From Psychrobacter sp. 4Dc (GTDB lineage Bacteria > Pseudomonadota > Gammaproteobacteria > Pseudomonadales > Moraxellaceae): a stretch of 64,000 nt of DNA. Below the pieces are notes generated by a model, which saw nothing but the letters and a program-made list of their open reading frames with translations, was not told where the DNA came from and ran no database searches. Positions within the stretch are counted from its first letter, which is position 1; each line of letters begins with the position of its first letter. The stretch lies in the NCBI RefSeq assembly GCF_002836715.1, contig NZ_PJAT01000039.1:29512-93511 (forward strand), written 5' to 3'. The position numbers and the translations under genes are program-made. Below, one piece after another: positions 1-8,786 of the stretch.

Positions 1-923
1 TCAAAAGTAAAAACGATCATAGTCACGACAGTCATCAGTACTATAAAAAACAAGAAAAATGCCGTACGATGTTGTTGCGTTATCAGCAGGGCATATTTGA
101 GTTATTTAACCAACAGCTGACATCTGACTTAACCAAAAGCTTAGCTTCTGATTCGTCAGATAAAAATATAGCTAGTGATAACGCTCATGCGGTTGCGATT
201 ACTCTGAATAACCCGTTAGCTTTAGCACATCAAAAATCGCCAATATCATCATTATGGCAAGCGCTACATTTGCAGCAGTTACTACCGATATTGTCTAAAG
301 TTTTACAAGATACAGACGCGCAGTCTCTATGGCCGCAAATACTAAAGACTGGTATGGAAGACGTAAGGGCGCAATTGGACCCTTCAGGTCAGGTGTTTAC
401 AGGACTTAGTAAATCAGAAGTATCAGTTGTTGTCTTATTGGCTTATCGACTATCAAAAGATGCAAAAGGCCAGATGATTTCAATGCATGACCGATCGTTA
501 TTGAGTGAGGGTAACGACAGTGTGGCGCATTATATTGTAGATTTGAGACGGCATGCGCGCTTGATTAATATTGATCTTATGACAGTAAGCGACGTTAATT
601 TACAGTGGCTATTATTGACCGCACAGCACTTGAATAGCATTCAGTTATTGGCGATTATTTCTGCGGTTCCTGTCTCTACCAATCACTCTATCAAGCGCTT
701 GGTAGGTGCTCAGAATGCTGATAATTATCGAGAGAAGCAACAGGACGGTAGCCAAATAGATTATAATGAAAGTGAGATGAACCAGCCGACTCATAATGAA
801 TACCGCCAATGGCTAAGTACGTTGCATACGGTGATGTTACACGATACGATAATCAGCCAAGATGAATACGATTGTTTGCTGGCAATATCAGAGCGTTGGC
901 TCGGTATTCGACAGCTGTTTTGA
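1..923 (+). CDS. Hypothetical protein, 5' end outside the window
   Basis: The reading frame is open from the first bases of the window and runs to a TGA at 921-923. An ATG at 69 lies in frame but has no ribosome binding site, and the codons before it read as ordinary protein, so the gene probably starts upstream of the window. I do not recognise the family. The visible part (about 305 codons) is mostly helical-looking, with a polar low-complexity stretch after the first 30 residues and another near residue 220 from the ATG. The last 40 residues have a TerB-like pattern (acidic residue, isoleucine, acidic pair, then a leucine-rich helix ending in LG), which is only suggestive. It lies 114 bp upstream of the HolD-like gene on the same strand. 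Confidence 0.7.
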   Translation, partial: KSKNDHSHDSHQYYKKQEKCRTMLLRYQQGIFELFNQQLTSDLTKSLASDSSDKNIASDNAHAVAITLNNPLALAHQKSPISSLWQALHLQQLLPILSKVLQDTDAQSLWPQILKTGMEDVRAQLDPSGQVFTGLSKSEVSVVVLLAYRLSKDAKGQMISMHDRSLLSEGNDSVAHYIVDLRRHARLINIDLMTVSDVNLQWLLLTAQHLNSIQLLAIISAVPVSTNHSIKRLVGAQNADNYREKQQDGSQIDYNESEMNQPTHNEYRQWLSTLHTVMLHDTIISQDEYDCLLAISERWLGIRQLF

Positions 924-1037
924 TGGGTATGGATCTAGTATTTGATTAATAGTGTGATGCATACTCAGTGAGAGCTGCCAAAACCATAAACACATCTGTA
1001 AATGATATAAACAAAATGAGTAGGATAGTAGAGTCGA

Positions 1038-1979
1038 ATGAGTGATACCCAAGACCCACTAACTGTATTACAGCGCCGTGTGCAGCAACGCCAAATTCTA
1101 GCGATGATGGGTATCAATCAGTGGGTACAACCTGAGTCAGAAACCATCAATATGGCTGACATTGCGACAGCTTCGGTTGAGCAGTCAAATATTGATTCCA
1201 CTGATATTGAGTCTAATAACAATGAAGTAATAGCGAGCGTTAGAGTGGTAGACACAGTTGATCAACCGTCTGGTGGTTATGATATCAATGATTATAACGC
1301 TAGCGACTATGTTGCCGATGAGTATGGTACTGATTTGCAAGCTACTACTGAACAGACGGCTAGTGAGCAAAGCCCTGTTACTTATAGTTTTGATTCCGTT
1401 GATTCAACTACGGTCAGTTCAAGTGCTGCTAGTTCAAATACTGTTAGTTCAAATACTGTTAGTTCAAGTACTGGGTCTAACTATCATGACATCCCAAGTA
1501 CTGCATCGAACCAAACTGCTGTAACCTCTACGAATGCACCTATTGAGCAGCCTCAATTCGCGCAGAGTAATTTTCCGCAGAGTACTAGTGATGACAGCAT
1601 AAATGATGATAGCTTAAAAAAAGTAGCACCATTTGACCTGCAAGGTGGCCGCTATGGTGACTGGGTGATATTGGTTGATATCAAAGCGCTAAATAGTGAC
1701 AGTCAAAAACTATGGCAAAACATCACCCAAGCGCTATCAATCACCTGTGAGACCACCTCATTCCCGATTTGTGATGGTATGGATACTGCTGAGCTTGCCA
1801 ATGCCAGTCTTGCAGGATATATTTTTCGAATTGGCCGAAGCGAAGAAATACAAGTTGCTGCACTGACCGCGCTGCCTGATGGCCTTCAACATCCCAATCT
1901 GACCACTGTGCCGACATTAGAAGAAATGCTCGCAGACAGTGATGCTAAACGTCAGCTGTGGGAGCAGATATCTCATTGA
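1038..1979 (+). CDS. holD: DNA polymerase III psi subunit-like protein (HolD) with long disordered insert
   Basis: Psi bridges the clamp loader (tau/gamma, DnaX) to the chi subunit and SSB in the replicase holoenzyme. Two separated blocks resemble E. coli psi. Near the N-terminus (residues 19-31) QILAMMGINQWVQ matches the QLQQLGITQW clamp-loader-binding segment. The C-terminal 110 residues contain a FRIGRSEE block, like WRLGTDEP of E. coli, and end in LWEQI, like its ALWQQI. E. coli psi is 137 residues and this one is 313. The difference is an acidic Ser/Thr/Asn-rich region (about residues 35-195) with no likely fold, including four 15-bp repeats at 1416-1475. The ATG at 1038 follows a weak purine-rich site. 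Assignment is from motif recall, not a search; the alternative is an unrelated hypothetical with chance similarity. Confidence 0.6.
   Translation: MSDTQDPLTVLQRRVQQRQILAMMGINQWVQPESETINMADIATASVEQSNIDSTDIESNNNEVIASVRVVDTVDQPSGGYDINDYNASDYVADEYGTDLQATTEQTASEQSPVTYSFDSVDSTTVSSSAASSNTVSSNTVSSSTGSNYHDIPSTASNQTAVTSTNAPIEQPQFAQSNFPQSTSDDSINDDSLKKVAPFDLQGGRYGDWVILVDIKALNSDSQKLWQNITQALSITCETTSFPICDGMDTAELANASLAGYIFRIGRSEEIQVAALTALPDGLQHPNLTTVPTLEEMLADSDAKRQLWEQISH
1416..1475 (+). repeat. Four 15-bp tandem repeats inside the HolD-like gene
   Basis: Units at 1416, 1431, 1446 and 1461 follow the pattern AGTTCAARTACTGTT with small changes. They encode SSxxVS-type pentads in the disordered linker. Unit length is a multiple of three, so copy changes keep frame. 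Confidence 0.8.
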
Positions 1980-2071
1980 GTTGTATAAAAACTAACATCG
2001 ATACCAATGCCTTTATCAACAAACTGAAATAAAAAACATCCTTTTATTTCATCATACCTAGGACTGTGATT

Positions 2072-3199
2072 ATGCCTACAACCCCAACGTCTACAGCAAC
2101 TGCCACCCCGCATCGCCTGCCAAATTTTTGTGCTGGCCCTGCTACCATGCCAACAGCCGTATTAGAGCGCGCACAGAGCGAACTGCTTGATTGGCAAGGT
2201 CGCGGCCTGTCGGTCATGGAAGTGAGCCATCGTAGCAAAGAGTATATGGCCATTACTGACAAAGCGGAAGCTAAGCTACGCACGCTTATGGAGATACCAG
2301 ATAACTATAAAGTGCTGTTTTTGCAAGGTGGCGCAAGTTTGCAGTTTTCTGCGATTCCATTGAATCTGTTAAATGGCGGACGCGGTGACTATTTGACGAC
2401 AGGAGCGTGGTCAGGTAAAGCAATCAAAGAAGCTAAGCGCTATGAAGCATTGGGTTTGGGCGAGATTAATTTAGTTGCGACTGGCAAAGAGAATAACTTT
2501 ACTGACGTACCAGCGCAAAGCGATTGGAATATCAGTAAAGACGCCGTTTATTTTCATTACTGTGCTAATGAAACAATTCATGGCCTACAGATATTTGAGC
2601 CGCCACAAGTAGATGCGCCAATCATTGCTGATATGTCATCTTGTATCTTGTCGCAGCCCATAGATGTGTCTAAATTTGGCATGATCTACGCGGGCGCCCA
2701 GAAAAACATCGGTCCTGCAGGTCTAGTCATTGTCATTATCCGTGACGATTTGATGGGGCAAGCAAGTGAATGGTGTCCTATGCTGTTGAACTATGAGCAT
2801 CAAGCTGACAAAGAGTCTATGTCTAACACGCCAGCGACGTATTCTTGGTACTTAGCAGGGCTGGTGTTTGATTGGTTGGAAGAGCAGGGAGGTGTAGCTG
2901 CTATCGGTAAAATCAATCAGCAAAAAGCTGACTTACTTTATAAGACAATCGATGACAGCAGTTTTTATAATAATCCAGTAGATTCTAAGTATCGTTCTAT
3001 CATGAACGTGCCATTTACTTTAGCAGACAGCAGCCTTGATAAAGTATTCTTAGAAGAGTCAGAAAAAGCTGGATTGTTAAATCTAAAAGGTCATCGTGAC
3101 GTAGGCGGTATGCGAGCCAGCATCTACAATGCCGTACCAATTGAGTGGGTACAGCAGCTGGTTGACTTTATGATTGCGTTCGAAAAAAAGCATGCATAA
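2072..3199 (+). CDS. serC: Phosphoserine aminotransferase
   Basis: SerC is a cytosolic PLP enzyme that converts 3-phosphohydroxypyruvate and glutamate to phosphoserine and 2-oxoglutarate in serine synthesis. It also acts on the pyridoxal-phosphate precursor 3-hydroxy-4-phosphohydroxy-2-ketobutyrate. The N-terminal NFCAGPATMP and RGLSVMEVSHRS blocks are diagnostic, and the PLP lysine sits at about K211 in AGAQKNIGPAG. Length from ATG 2072 is 375 residues, close to the usual 360. The start is chosen because AGGA at 2060-2063 lies 8 nt before ATG 2072; an in-frame GTG at 2066 is too close to that site. The gene follows the HolD-like gene and ends in a strong terminator. Confidence 0.96.
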   Translation: MPTTPTSTATATPHRLPNFCAGPATMPTAVLERAQSELLDWQGRGLSVMEVSHRSKEYMAITDKAEAKLRTLMEIPDNYKVLFLQGGASLQFSAIPLNLLNGGRGDYLTTGAWSGKAIKEAKRYEALGLGEINLVATGKENNFTDVPAQSDWNISKDAVYFHYCANETIHGLQIFEPPQVDAPIIADMSSCILSQPIDVSKFGMIYAGAQKNIGPAGLVIVIIRDDLMGQASEWCPMLLNYEHQADKESMSNTPATYSWYLAGLVFDWLEEQGGVAAIGKINQQKADLLYKTIDDSSFYNNPVDSKYRSIMNVPFTLADSSLDKVFLEESEKAGLLNLKGHRDVGGMRASIYNAVPIEWVQQLVDFMIAFEKKHA

Positions 3200-3220
3200 G
3201 TCATAATAGCCTTTAAAATA

Positions 3221-3254
3221 AAAGACGCTGCTTTTACAAGTTGCGTCTTTTTTT
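3221..3254 (+). terminator. Rho-independent terminator of serC
   Basis: AAAGACGC (3221-3228) pairs with GCGTCTTT (3243-3250), followed by a T-run. It lies 21 bp after the serC stop. Confidence 0.85.
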
Positions 3255-3375
3255 ATGAGTGTATTTGTCGATGCGCAGTTTTAGGAAGAAGCGTTTAATA
3301 TCTGCCGCCATTATATCTAATATCAATGATGTCGTACTGATGGATGCCGCGTAACACGGCAAACCATTAGGATGA

Positions 3376-4722
3376 ACTACCCACTACCTTATAGGTAGGG
3401 GTTTCTTAGGTAACGCTCATACTTGACACGATATTCTGTATCAGCGGTTAAGCGAATTGACTAAGCTAACCCTGTCGCACCGACAGTTTTTGAGTGTTTA
3501 GCCAGTAGCAATCCTTGATTTAAGATGTTAATACTGGCGTTGAGGTCTCGGTCATTTTCTTGCAGGCAACTTGGACAATTCTAAGATCTTAACGACAGCG
3601 GTAATTCAGCTTTCGTTAGCAAGTGACTGCATCCTGAGCACGTTTTAGAGGATGGATACCACCGGTCTATTTTAACAAGCGTTTTACCGTACCATTCCGC
3701 TTTATATGCCAGCATGGTGGTAAAGACCGACCAAGCGCTGTCCGATATGGCTTTGGCAAGTTTCCTGTTCTTAACCATACCCTTTACATTCAAATCCTCA
3801 ATAGCAATAACATCGTGGTTTTTGATGATATTGAATGAGAGCTTATGTAGAAAGTCTTTGCGGCTATTGGTTATTTTCTCGTAGACTTTAGCAACTTTAA
3901 GTTTTTGCTTTTGGTAGTTACCGCTCTCTGATAGTTTACGTTGATCCGCTTTGGCCACAGCTCTACGTTTGGCTAAAATCTTTTGTTCTCGCGCCAGTTT
4001 ATCTTGCAACTTTGCCAGAAACTTAGGATTGGCAACTCTGCATCCATTTGATAAGACGATGAAGTGGGTCAGTCCTAAATCAATGCCGATATTAGAGTGA
4101 GTCTTTGGTAGTGGCTCAACGACCGTTTCAACCAATAGGCTGACGTAATACTTGTCTGATGGGGTTTTGCTTATGGTGGCACTTTTTATTAAGCCGTTTA
4201 TTTTACTGGGGAATTTGGCGTTGATGTGGCCTATTTTAGGCAGTTTAACGGTGTTTTTTGTGACGGCTACCGTTCCCTTTTGATTGTTGGTGGTGTAGCT
4301 GTCTTTAATGCCTTTTTTCTTGAATTTAGGAAAACCTGAGCCTTGTTTGAAAAACTTGCTATAGGCAGCTCTTAGCTGTTGCTGTACGTTAGCCAATGCC
4401 AGGCTATCCACTTCTTTGAGCCATTCAAACTCTTTTTTGTACTGAGCTGGGGTGTTGTTTAGGGTGGTTTTAGTAGCTTTGTAATGATCAATCTTATCAC
4501 CAAGCATTTTATTCCAAATAAAGCGCGTACAACCGAATGATTTAGCAAAGAATACTTGCTGATCGGCATTAGGATATATCCTAACTTTATGGGCGTTTAG
4601 AATTTGAGTGGGCATACAGACGGTGCTTATATTTCGTGCTATATTTATTATTAATAATACCAAATGTAGAAATAGTTACTACCAACAATGCATTCATCCC
4701 ACTACTTTAGAAGTAGGGAAAT
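3376..4722 (-). mobile_element. IS200/IS605-family element with tnpB only (IS1341-like)
   Basis: A lone tnpB is bracketed by two imperfect hairpins of similar sequence and the same orientation. One is at 3380-3401 (CCCACTACC ... GGTAGGGG), the other at 4698-4718 (CTACTT TAG AAGTAG with flanking CCC/GGG). Subterminal same-orientation hairpins without inverted terminal repeats are typical of IS200/IS605 ends, where TnpA acts on single-stranded DNA. No tnpA is present, so movement would need a TnpA in trans. The exact ends are not fixed by the sequence; the bounds given enclose the hairpins. The element sits between serC and yejA. Confidence 0.8.
3461..4615 (-). pseudogene. tnpB: TnpB RNA-guided nuclease, interrupted by an amber codon
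   Basis: TnpB is the RuvC-type nuclease of IS605 elements, guided by an RNA made from the element's right end. The first 344 codons (ATG at 4615, from MPTQILNAHKVRIYPN) keep the N-terminal helical domain, the first RuvC motif GIDLGLTHF, the second motif AIEDLN, and the first zinc-finger pair CSGC. A TAG at 3583-3581 follows SLRS. The same frame then continues for 39 codons reading NCPSC, ENDRDLNASINIL, to a TAG at 3463-3461. So one stop removes the second CxxC and the third catalytic aspartate (DRD). The usual residue at the stop position is Trp, so TGG to TAG is the likely change. The coordinates give the full broken gene; the product from the ATG would end at 3581. An in-frame ATG at 4663 is less typical as start. 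Confidence 0.9.
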
Positions 4723-4748
4723 TCTGCGCTAAAGTGTTAAAAAACCTA

Positions 4749-4777
4749 AGTTTGTTATGATAAAATTTTGCTATAAC
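4749..4777 (+). promoter_or_regulatory. Candidate yejA promoter (extended -10)
   Basis: TGCTATAAC at 4769-4777 is an extended -10 box about 70 bp before the yejA start. The -35 region (around 4749-4756, TTTGTT) is weak, as allowed for extended -10 promoters. It lies just outside the TnpB element. Confidence 0.45.
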
Positions 4778-4845
4778 GCTGTTTTGCTGTCAGGCTTTAC
4801 GTTTTGATATTTATATTGGTTAGCATAGAGGTTTATTATAACGTC

Positions 4846-6681
4846 ATGATAATAAAAAACGCCCTGTTAAAAGCTGTATTGCTAACCATCACCGTCAGTT
4901 TGATACCGAGCAGTATCGCTGCACCTATCACGACGACCGCGCTTGGTCACAATAGTCCTACTAAGTACATCGATGCACCTTACTTACCTTATGCCAATCC
5001 AAAAGCGCCATCAGGAGGTACGCTGTCTCTAGATGCTCGCGGTACGTTTAATAGCGCCAATAAATGGATGACCACAGGCGTCGCGATGATTGGCACAGAC
5101 TATCTGTATGATACTTTGATGACTGGCTCATTAAATGAAGCATTTACCATGTATCCACAGCTGGCAAGTAAAGTGACATATGATCCAGATGATACCAGCT
5201 GGATTATCTATCATCTCAATCCTAATGCTCGTTTTTGGGATGGGTCGGGTGTGACCAGTCGCGATGTAAAAGCGACTTTTGAGGCGATATTGAACAAAGG
5301 CCCCATGTATATTCGCAGTTATCTTAGCGATATCAAAGACATTCAAATCATTAATGATCAACAAGTAAAGTTTGTCTTTGCCTCTGCTGAAAACAAAGAG
5401 ATTTTACTGACTGTTGGCCAGTTCCCTATATTTGCCAAGTCTTCCATTGATGCCGATTTTGAGAAAATCAGTCTGTCACCATTGATGGGTAGTGGTCCTT
5501 ATAAATTGGGACGCGTCGATGCAGGGCGTTCGGTAAGTTATATACGTGATCCCAATTATTGGGGGCGTGATTTGATGGTCAATCGTGGCCGCTACAATTT
5601 TGATATGATCAAGTTTGTTTATTATCAAAGTGATGAGATTGCCTTTGAAGGTTTTAAATCCGGTCAATACCGTTTTCGTCCCGAAAATAAAGCATCTAAC
5701 TGGGTAACTGGGTATAATTTCCCTGCCGTAAAAGCAGGGCTTATCCAAAAAGAGACGATAACCAGCCAAAATCCAGTACCGATGCAGGCATTGGTGATGA
5801 ATATGCGTCGCCCAATCTTTCAAGATATCAAAGTTCGCCAAGCACTGACAGCTGCTTATGATTTTGAATGGATGAATAAAACCCTATTTCATGGGCAGTA
5901 CGAGCGTTTGCAGAGCTTCTTCCATGGCTCAGAACTTGCCGCAACGGGTACGCCATCTGATGCAGAGATGCAGGTATTGACACCGTTATTGTCTGAGCTC
6001 GAACCGAAACAGCACCAAGCAACATTAGCAGAATGGCAGCTACCCACCAGCGATGGTAATGGCTTTAATCGTCAAGGATTATTAGAAGCGCGCCAGCTTC
6101 TATTAGAGGCTGGGTTTTATTATGAGGATATGAAACTATATCAACCTGATGGGTCGCTTGCTCAGATTGAGATTTTGATGACAGGCGAGACCATGGGCCG
6201 TGTATTGTTGCCTTATATTCGCAATCTAAAACGCTTGGGATTTGATGCAACCTTGCGTCAAGTCGATGGGCCGCAATATTATGAGCGTATGCGCCGTTTT
6301 GACTATGACATGGTCGTGGACGTATTTGCTCAAAGCCTATCTCCTGGTGCTGAGCAAGCGGCATTTTGGGGTAGCGCTGCTGCTGACGAGCCTGGCAATC
6401 ATAATAGTGCTGGTATCAAAAATGCTGCCGTCGATAAGGTCGTTGCTGCCCTTGGTAATGCCAAAAATCGTGACGAGATTGTACTGTATACACAGGTGTT
6501 AGATCGGTTGTTGCGCGCAGGTCATTATGTCGTACCGCTATACGGCAAATCTGGCACCAATGTCGCCTATTGGGATCAGTATCGCCATACTGAAAAACTA
6601 CCGACCAATGCTGTTGGTATCGATTACTGGTGGGTGGATAAAGAGGCAGAAGGGCGTATCAATAAATATTTAAAACAATAA
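4846..6681 (+). CDS. yejA: Periplasmic peptide-binding protein of ABC importer, YejA-like
   Basis: This is the solute-binding subunit that delivers oligopeptides (in enteric YejABEF also microcin C) to the inner-membrane channel. From ATG 4846 it is 611 residues. It begins with a signal peptide of about 26 residues (positively charged MIIKNALLK, a hydrophobic core, then SSIAA). The rest is an SBP_bac_5 fold: the PYLPYANPKAPSGG segment is typical of the YejA branch, followed by ARFWDGSGVTSRDVKATFE. The frame is open upstream to a TTG at 4804, but the signal peptide points to 4846; a GAGG at 4828-4831 is rather far (14 nt). The permease and ATPase genes yejBEF follow after gloB on the same strand. 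Confidence 0.9.
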   Translation: MIIKNALLKAVLLTITVSLIPSSIAAPITTTALGHNSPTKYIDAPYLPYANPKAPSGGTLSLDARGTFNSANKWMTTGVAMIGTDYLYDTLMTGSLNEAFTMYPQLASKVTYDPDDTSWIIYHLNPNARFWDGSGVTSRDVKATFEAILNKGPMYIRSYLSDIKDIQIINDQQVKFVFASAENKEILLTVGQFPIFAKSSIDADFEKISLSPLMGSGPYKLGRVDAGRSVSYIRDPNYWGRDLMVNRGRYNFDMIKFVYYQSDEIAFEGFKSGQYRFRPENKASNWVTGYNFPAVKAGLIQKETITSQNPVPMQALVMNMRRPIFQDIKVRQALTAAYDFEWMNKTLFHGQYERLQSFFHGSELAATGTPSDAEMQVLTPLLSELEPKQHQATLAEWQLPTSDGNGFNRQGLLEARQLLLEAGFYYEDMKLYQPDGSLAQIEILMTGETMGRVLLPYIRNLKRLGFDATLRQVDGPQYYERMRRFDYDMVVDVFAQSLSPGAEQAAFWGSAAADEPGNHNSAGIKNAAVDKVVAALGNAKNRDEIVLYTQVLDRLLRAGHYVVPLYGKSGTNVAYWDQYRHTEKLPTNAVGIDYWWVDKEAEGRINKYLKQ

Positions 6682-6832
6682 ACAGTATTTACTATAAAGC
6701 TTGACCCGATAACAACGGACAGCTGAGCCTATATGTTGTTTTATTAAATATATGCTATTGCTATCAAATAACAGTTAAATTAAATAATTTAAAATAACAC
6801 GTAACAAAAATAACTACCGGTAAGGATTTAAT

Positions 6833-7612
6833 ATGAGTATTCGTATTCACCCAATCAAAGCATTTAGCGATAACTATATCTGGACATTGATTAATGAAAA
6901 TAATAAGCAGGCGATTGTCATTGATCCAGGTCAAGCCCAGCCGGTCATTGATTATCTAGAGACGCATGAGCTCGAACTAACATCGATTTGGACGACTCAC
7001 CATCATCATGATCATATCGGCGGCGTCGCAGAGTTGCAGGAATCGTATCCGATGACTCATCTGGTTGCGCATAGTGAGCATGGCGTCGATGAAGATCAAA
7101 CTATCAAAGACGGTAGCACGGTGAGCGCATGGGGCTGCTCTGCGCAAGTCTGGGATGTATCAGGGCATACCGCTAGCCATATGGCCTATATTTTGGATAT
7201 CGATGGGCAAAAGCATTGTTTCTGCGGTGATACGTTGTTTAGTGCAGGTTGTGGACGTGTGTTTACTGGTACGATTGAGCAACTGCATGAGAGCTTTAAG
7301 CGTTTGAACGGCTTGCCTCATGAGGCGCTACTGTATCCGGCGCATGAATATACGGCCAGTAACCTACGTTTTGGTCTATCTATTGAACCTGACAATGAAT
7401 CGATGCAGCAAGCCTTAGCACGAGCAGAGGTACAAACTGAACAAGGCATGGCAACGCTACCAGTGACACTAGAGCATGAGCGCACGGTAAATGTGTTTTT
7501 ACGTACACAAGAGCCGAGTGTAATCGCAGGAGTTAAATCCAAAATGCCTATCGATGATGAGAAGTCGTTAACGGTATTTGCAGCGTTACGTGAGCTGAAA
7601 AACAACTTTTAA
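6833..7612 (+). CDS. gloB: Hydroxyacylglutathione hydrolase (glyoxalase II)
   Basis: GloB hydrolyses S-lactoylglutathione to lactate and glutathione, the second step of methylglyoxal detoxification in the cytosol. It is a metallo-beta-lactamase-fold enzyme of 259 residues, the normal size. Zinc ligands are seen in THHHHDHIGG (H56, H58, D60, H61), with the GHTASHMAY and FCGDTLFSAGCGR motifs and YPAHEYT further on. The C-terminal HAGH domain ends with an ELKNNF-type tail. AAGGA lies 7 nt before the ATG. The gene sits 151 bp after yejA and 103 bp before yejB, splitting the transporter cluster. Confidence 0.95.
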   Translation: MSIRIHPIKAFSDNYIWTLINENNKQAIVIDPGQAQPVIDYLETHELELTSIWTTHHHHDHIGGVAELQESYPMTHLVAHSEHGVDEDQTIKDGSTVSAWGCSAQVWDVSGHTASHMAYILDIDGQKHCFCGDTLFSAGCGRVFTGTIEQLHESFKRLNGLPHEALLYPAHEYTASNLRFGLSIEPDNESMQQALARAEVQTEQGMATLPVTLEHERTVNVFLRTQEPSVIAGVKSKMPIDDEKSLTVFAALRELKNNF

Positions 7613-7715
7613 AGTAAGTTTTTAACAAATAGTTTGCTTTTAAGCACCTATTTAATACACCACAATTCGCTGCTGAACGTCATTGCTATCTCTCTTTATT
7701 TAGGAAGTCGCCATT

Positions 7716-8786
7716 ATGGGTCGTTATATCTTAAAAAGACTACTACTGATATTGCCGACACTATTTTTGATATTGCTTGCCAATTTTGTGATCGTACAGG
7801 CGGCACCGGGCGGGCCTGTTGAGCAGCAGCTGGCACTTATTGAGCAGGGCGCAAAAGATAATGCGCTTGGCGGTAATATTGGTGCGGGCAGTGCAGGTGG
7901 CAACGACAGTACTTATCAAGGCACGCGTGGTCTCTCTGAGGAGATGGTCGCTGCGATCAATGCTCAATATGGCTTTGATAAATCCGCTCCAGAGCGATTT
8001 TGGCTCATGCTAAAGAACTACGCTCAGCTAGATTTTGGTGAGTCGTTTTTTAAAGGGCAGTCGGTGACCGATCTTATCATAGAGAAGCTGCCAGTCTCGA
8101 TATCGCTTGGGCTGTGGAGTACGTTGCTCATCTATATGATCGCTATTCCGCTAGGCGTCTATAAAGCGATGCATCATGGCTCAGGCATTGATAAAGCCAC
8201 TGCTATGCTGCTAGCGATCGGACATGCAATACCTGTGTTTGTCTTCGCAGTGATTTTACTGGTTTTCTTTGCAGGTGGCAGCTATTGGAATATCTTTCCA
8301 TTACAGGGACTGACGTCCGAAAATTTTGATCAGCTAAGCGCGCTTGGTAAAGTAAAAGATTATTTTTGGCATTTGGCGTTACCGCTGCTGGCAAGTACTG
8401 TAGGCGGTTTTGCAGGTTTGACCTATCTGACCAAATTCAGCTTTTTAGAGGAGCTGGGCAAACAGTATGTACTCACTGCTCGTGCTAAAGGCTTAGGTGA
8501 GCGTCAAGTACTATACGGACATGTTTTTCGCAATGCGATGTTGATTATTATCGCAGGTATTCCGGCCGCTATCGTTGGTATCTTCTTTGCCGGTAACTTT
8601 TTGATTGAAATTATCTTTAAACTTGATGGTCTCGGTTTACTAGGTTTTGAAGCCATTCAACAACGCGATTATCCAGTGATCTTTGGCACGCTATTTATCT
8701 TTACCTTAGTGGGGCTGCTGCTGCAATTAATCAGTGATTTAAGTTATCACTTAATTGATCCTCGTATTGATTTTGAGGGCCGCTAA
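7716..8786 (+). CDS. yejB: Peptide ABC transporter permease YejB
   Basis: This is the inner-membrane channel subunit of the Yej peptide importer; it pairs with YejE. At 356 residues it is close to E. coli YejB. It starts with a membrane helix (MGRYILKRLLLILPTLFLIL), has a periplasmic loop, and then five further hydrophobic segments. The EAA-type coupling loop, which touches the ATPase, is visible as ARAKGLGERQVLYGHVFRNA around residue 255. The protein ends with YHLIDPRIDFEGR, typical of this family. AGGA lies about 10 nt before the ATG. Its TAA overlaps the yejE ATG by one base (TAATG), so the two are translationally coupled. Confidence 0.94.
   Translation: MGRYILKRLLLILPTLFLILLANFVIVQAAPGGPVEQQLALIEQGAKDNALGGNIGAGSAGGNDSTYQGTRGLSEEMVAAINAQYGFDKSAPERFWLMLKNYAQLDFGESFFKGQSVTDLIIEKLPVSISLGLWSTLLIYMIAIPLGVYKAMHHGSGIDKATAMLLAIGHAIPVFVFAVILLVFFAGGSYWNIFPLQGLTSENFDQLSALGKVKDYFWHLALPLLASTVGGFAGLTYLTKFSFLEELGKQYVLTARAKGLGERQVLYGHVFRNAMLIIIAGIPAAIVGIFFAGNFLIEIIFKLDGLGLLGFEAIQQRDYPVIFGTLFIFTLVGLLLQLISDLSYHLIDPRIDFEGR

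Noticed and set aside
7634..7822. Short ORF before and overlapping yejB
   Set aside because: It overlaps the start of yejB in another frame and has no binding site; yejB is clearly the real gene.
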